Shown in pieces: positions 62,610 to 64,000 of a DNA stretch of 64,000 nt. Each line of letters opens with the position of its first letter. Positions within the stretch are counted from its first letter, which is position 1. Origin of the DNA: Palsa-506 sp963836355. Its GTDB lineage: Bacteria; Actinomycetota; Actinomycetes; Streptosporangiales; Streptosporangiaceae. Where the stretch lies: assembly GCA_963836355.1 (NCBI GenBank), contig CAWIJO010000024.1, positions 1-64,000 on the forward strand, written 5' to 3'. Under the pieces are notes generated by a model. The model saw only the letters and a program-made list of their open reading frames with translations. It made no database searches and was not told the DNA's origin. The translations under genes were made by a program, and so were the position numbers.

Positions 62610-62790
62610 TCAGCGGCGCAGGCAGATTTCCCGCTCCACATGCGACAGCTTCTCGGGATTGCGCACGGCGTACAGCCCGGTGATGAGGCCGTCGTCGATG
62701 CGTACCGCGATGACGGTGTCGATCTCGCCGTCGAGGCGGAGGATCAGCGCTGGGTAGCCGTTGACCTGGTGCCGGGTGCGCTGAGAAGCG
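62610..62790 (-). pseudogene. C-terminal tail of a SigJ/ECF41-type sigma factor
   Basis: The reading HQVNGYPALILRLDGEIDTV followed by IAVRIDDGLITGLYAVRNPE and KLSHVEREICLRR, then a stop at 62610, is the end of the SnoaL-like domain attached to ECF41 sigma factors. The rest of the gene is missing beyond about 62790, near the tRNA fragment. An integration or deletion event probably removed it. Confidence 0.7.
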
Positions 62791-62920
62791 ATGCCCTGGG
62801 TAGCGGTAGGGGTAGCAGATGAGTGCCTGCGGGCGTTGTTCGGCGTCGCTCTGCGTTGCTCCGGGTCGCTGTTTGGCTGGTCACGCCGGGTTAGGGCTGG
62901 TCAGGGGCTGGCCTCGGACT

Positions 62921-62962
62921 TCATGGCATGCAAGGCCAGGGGTTCGAGTCCCCTTAGCTCCA
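62921..62962 (+). other. 3' half of a tRNA-Ala gene, probable integration (att) site
   Basis: The bases TCATGGCATGCAAGGCCAGG continue into GGTTCGAGTCCCCTTAGCTC and CA. They give the anticodon region of a TGC alanine tRNA, the T-arm and the acceptor 3' strand. No D-arm or 5' acceptor strand lies upstream, so it is not a complete tRNA. Such 3' fragments are left where elements integrate into tRNA genes. Confidence 0.65.
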
Positions 62963-63264
62963 CGTTTTCGCAGCTCAGAGGCTGTTTGTGCCGATCTTGA
63001 CCGCTTGCTATTCGTGCAAGAGGTCAAGTTATCGAGTGAGTTAGCATGACCTGGTGTTCTCGCAGGTCAGCGCGCTGACATGCTGCTGATCTGGGATGGC
63101 AGCGGTGGCTGGGTCCGGCCGGGAGCCAGGTGGGGAGCCAGCAGGTTGATTCACGTCCTGCCAAGGCAGCAGACGGACGTCCTGGGTCGCCCGCACGAAG
63201 GCGTCGCCGTCACGCTGAGTGGGTACCGCGGCGGGCACCGGACTCGGCAAACGATCGCCAGGGT
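62963..63264. other. Spacer after the tRNA fragment
   Basis: Open frames here have poor codon bias and no motifs. I see no gene. Confidence 0.4.
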
Positions 63265-64000
63265 TCAGGTCATCGTGAGGCCGCCGCTGACGCTGACGGT
63301 CTGACCGGTGATGAAGGACGCCTCGTCCGAGGCGAGGAACGCGACGACATTGGCGATGTCTTCCGGCTGGCCGAGCCGCCGGAACGGGATCGCCTTGGTG
63401 AGGGCCTCCCGCAGCCCCGGCCCCGCGAACGAGGCGAACAGCGCGGTGTCGGTGGGGCCGGGGCAGACGCAATTGACCCTGACCTGGTGGCGCGCCATCT
63501 CCCTGGCGAGCGACTTGGTGAGGGCGATGACCCCGCCCTTGGCCGCGGAGTAGACCGCTTCGCCGGACGAGCCGACCCGGCCGGCGTCCGAGCCCAGGTT
63601 CACCACCGTTCCGCTGCCCTGCCCGGCCATGATCGGCAGTACTGCCTTGCAGGTGTGCAGCACGCCGTACAGGTTGACGGCGATCGCCCGGTCCCAGTCG
63701 GCCGGATCGGAGTCGGCGAAGGGGCTGGCCTTGTCCCAGCCAGCGTTGTTGACCAGGACGTCGATGCGGCCGAACTGCTCCAGGACCCGGTCGGCCATCG
63801 CGAGCACGCCCTGGCGGTCGGTGACGTCAGCGCGGATCGCGACGGCGGCCGGCAGGGCGTTCGCCGTGTGGATGGCGGTGGTCTCGTCCAGGTCGGTGAC
63901 GACGACGGTCGCCCCCTCGGTGGCGAGTTTCCCGGCGATTGCCTGGCCGATGCCCTGGCCGGCGCCGGTCACGATCGCGATCTTGTCGTTAAGCCTTCCC
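63265..64000 (-). CDS. SDR oxidoreductase (FabG-like), 5' end beyond the window
   Basis: At least 245 residues of a classical SDR. The frame is open to the window edge (RLNDKIAIVTGAGQGIGQAI), so the start lies just beyond 64000. Motifs are complete: TGAGQGIG, DVT, VNNAGWDKA, Ser in VVNLGSDAG, Tyr-x3-Lys in VYSAAKGGV, and the C-terminal FITGQTVSVSGG. It resembles 3-oxoacyl-ACP reductases and 2-hydroxy-acid dehydrogenases. It lies outside the tRNA-Ala fragment, so it may belong to the host backbone rather than the island. Confidence 0.9.
   Translation of the reverse strand, partial: GRLNDKIAIVTGAGQGIGQAIAGKLATEGATVVVTDLDETTAIHTANALPAAVAIRADVTDRQGVLAMADRVLEQFGRIDVLVNNAGWDKASPFADSDPADWDRAIAVNLYGVLHTCKAVLPIMAGQGSGTVVNLGSDAGRVGSSGEAVYSAAKGGVIALTKSLAREMARHQVRVNCVCPGPTDTALFASFAGPGLREALTKAIPFRRLGQPEDIANVVAFLASDEASFITGQTVSVSGGLTMT

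Noticed and set aside
62860..62962. A complete tRNA gene ending at 62962
   Set aside because: The T-arm and 3' acceptor are present but no D-arm or matching 5' acceptor strand occurs in the preceding 80 bases.
1..64000. CRISPR array
   Set aside because: No series of regularly spaced short repeats with unique spacers was seen. The tandem repeats at 9530 and 22197 have only two copies and no spacers.

Overview
This is a high-G+C actinobacterial chromosome segment. Coding regions carry strong G/C third positions, at least one gene looks leaderless, and the gene content is typical of the phylum: ANTAR regulators, a SigJ tail, an acyl-ACP desaturase, DUF2252, DUF6325, SHOCT and DHA2 MFS proteins. 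A Streptosporangiales-like soil organism would fit, but the genus cannot be fixed from the sequence alone.

Layout. 1-3987 is an IS21-family element with istA, istB and two zinc-finger/coiled-coil passengers. 4052-6837 holds a VOC protein and a TetR-SDR operon with a promoter/operator. 7401-9347 is an AbiE-like toxin-antitoxin pair whose regulator carries a nuclease-like N-terminal domain. 9530-18240 is a mobile-element graveyard: an integrase-type IS split by a serine-recombinase element, an IS110 relic, an IS4 relic and a broken VOC gene. It surrounds two unrecognised genes, one of them a two-TM protein of visibly lower G+C. 18422-24812 holds an XRE regulator and a run of broken genes (three GAF/ANTAR remnants, cupin, SDR, topoisomerase IB).

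24937-35374 is an intact-looking sugar/redox region: membrane protein, gluconate-dehydrogenase-like subunit 3, GMC oxidoreductase, TPP enzyme, enolase-superfamily enzyme, Rho-N protein, GH15 glucoamylase, SDR, HAD phosphatase and a frameshifted DUF72. 35468-49488 continues with stress and redox functions: a P-type ATPase scrap, DUF6325, a LuxR (LAL) regulator with palindromic boxes, a TetR regulator with two matching operator-like sites, a SHOCT protein, a CoA-disulfide reductase-rhodanese, SMP-30 fused to 5'-truncated G6PDH, an MFS exporter and a frameshifted DUF2252. 49768-53666 is a second mobile patch: a truncated IS copy, tyrosine integrase fragments and an intact IS4 with an 8-bp target duplication.

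53812-55886 is a compact overlapping four-gene cassette of unknown function. 56659-62508 is a lipid-type biosynthetic cluster: acyl-ACP desaturase, ACP, a double cyclopropane-synthase-like methyltransferase, a Tat-type exported protein, a beta-ketoacyl-ACP synthase and a FeeM-like N-acyl amino acid synthase. 62610-64000 holds a SigJ tail, a 3' tRNA-Ala fragment (probable attachment site) and an SDR running off the window.

The genes I judge most likely to work together are the AbiE-like pair, the oxidoreductase/TPP/enolase run, the four-gene cassette and the acyl cluster. Single-base frameshifts are frequent in otherwise conserved genes. They are either real decay between mobile elements or consensus errors in the assembly, and I mark each one.
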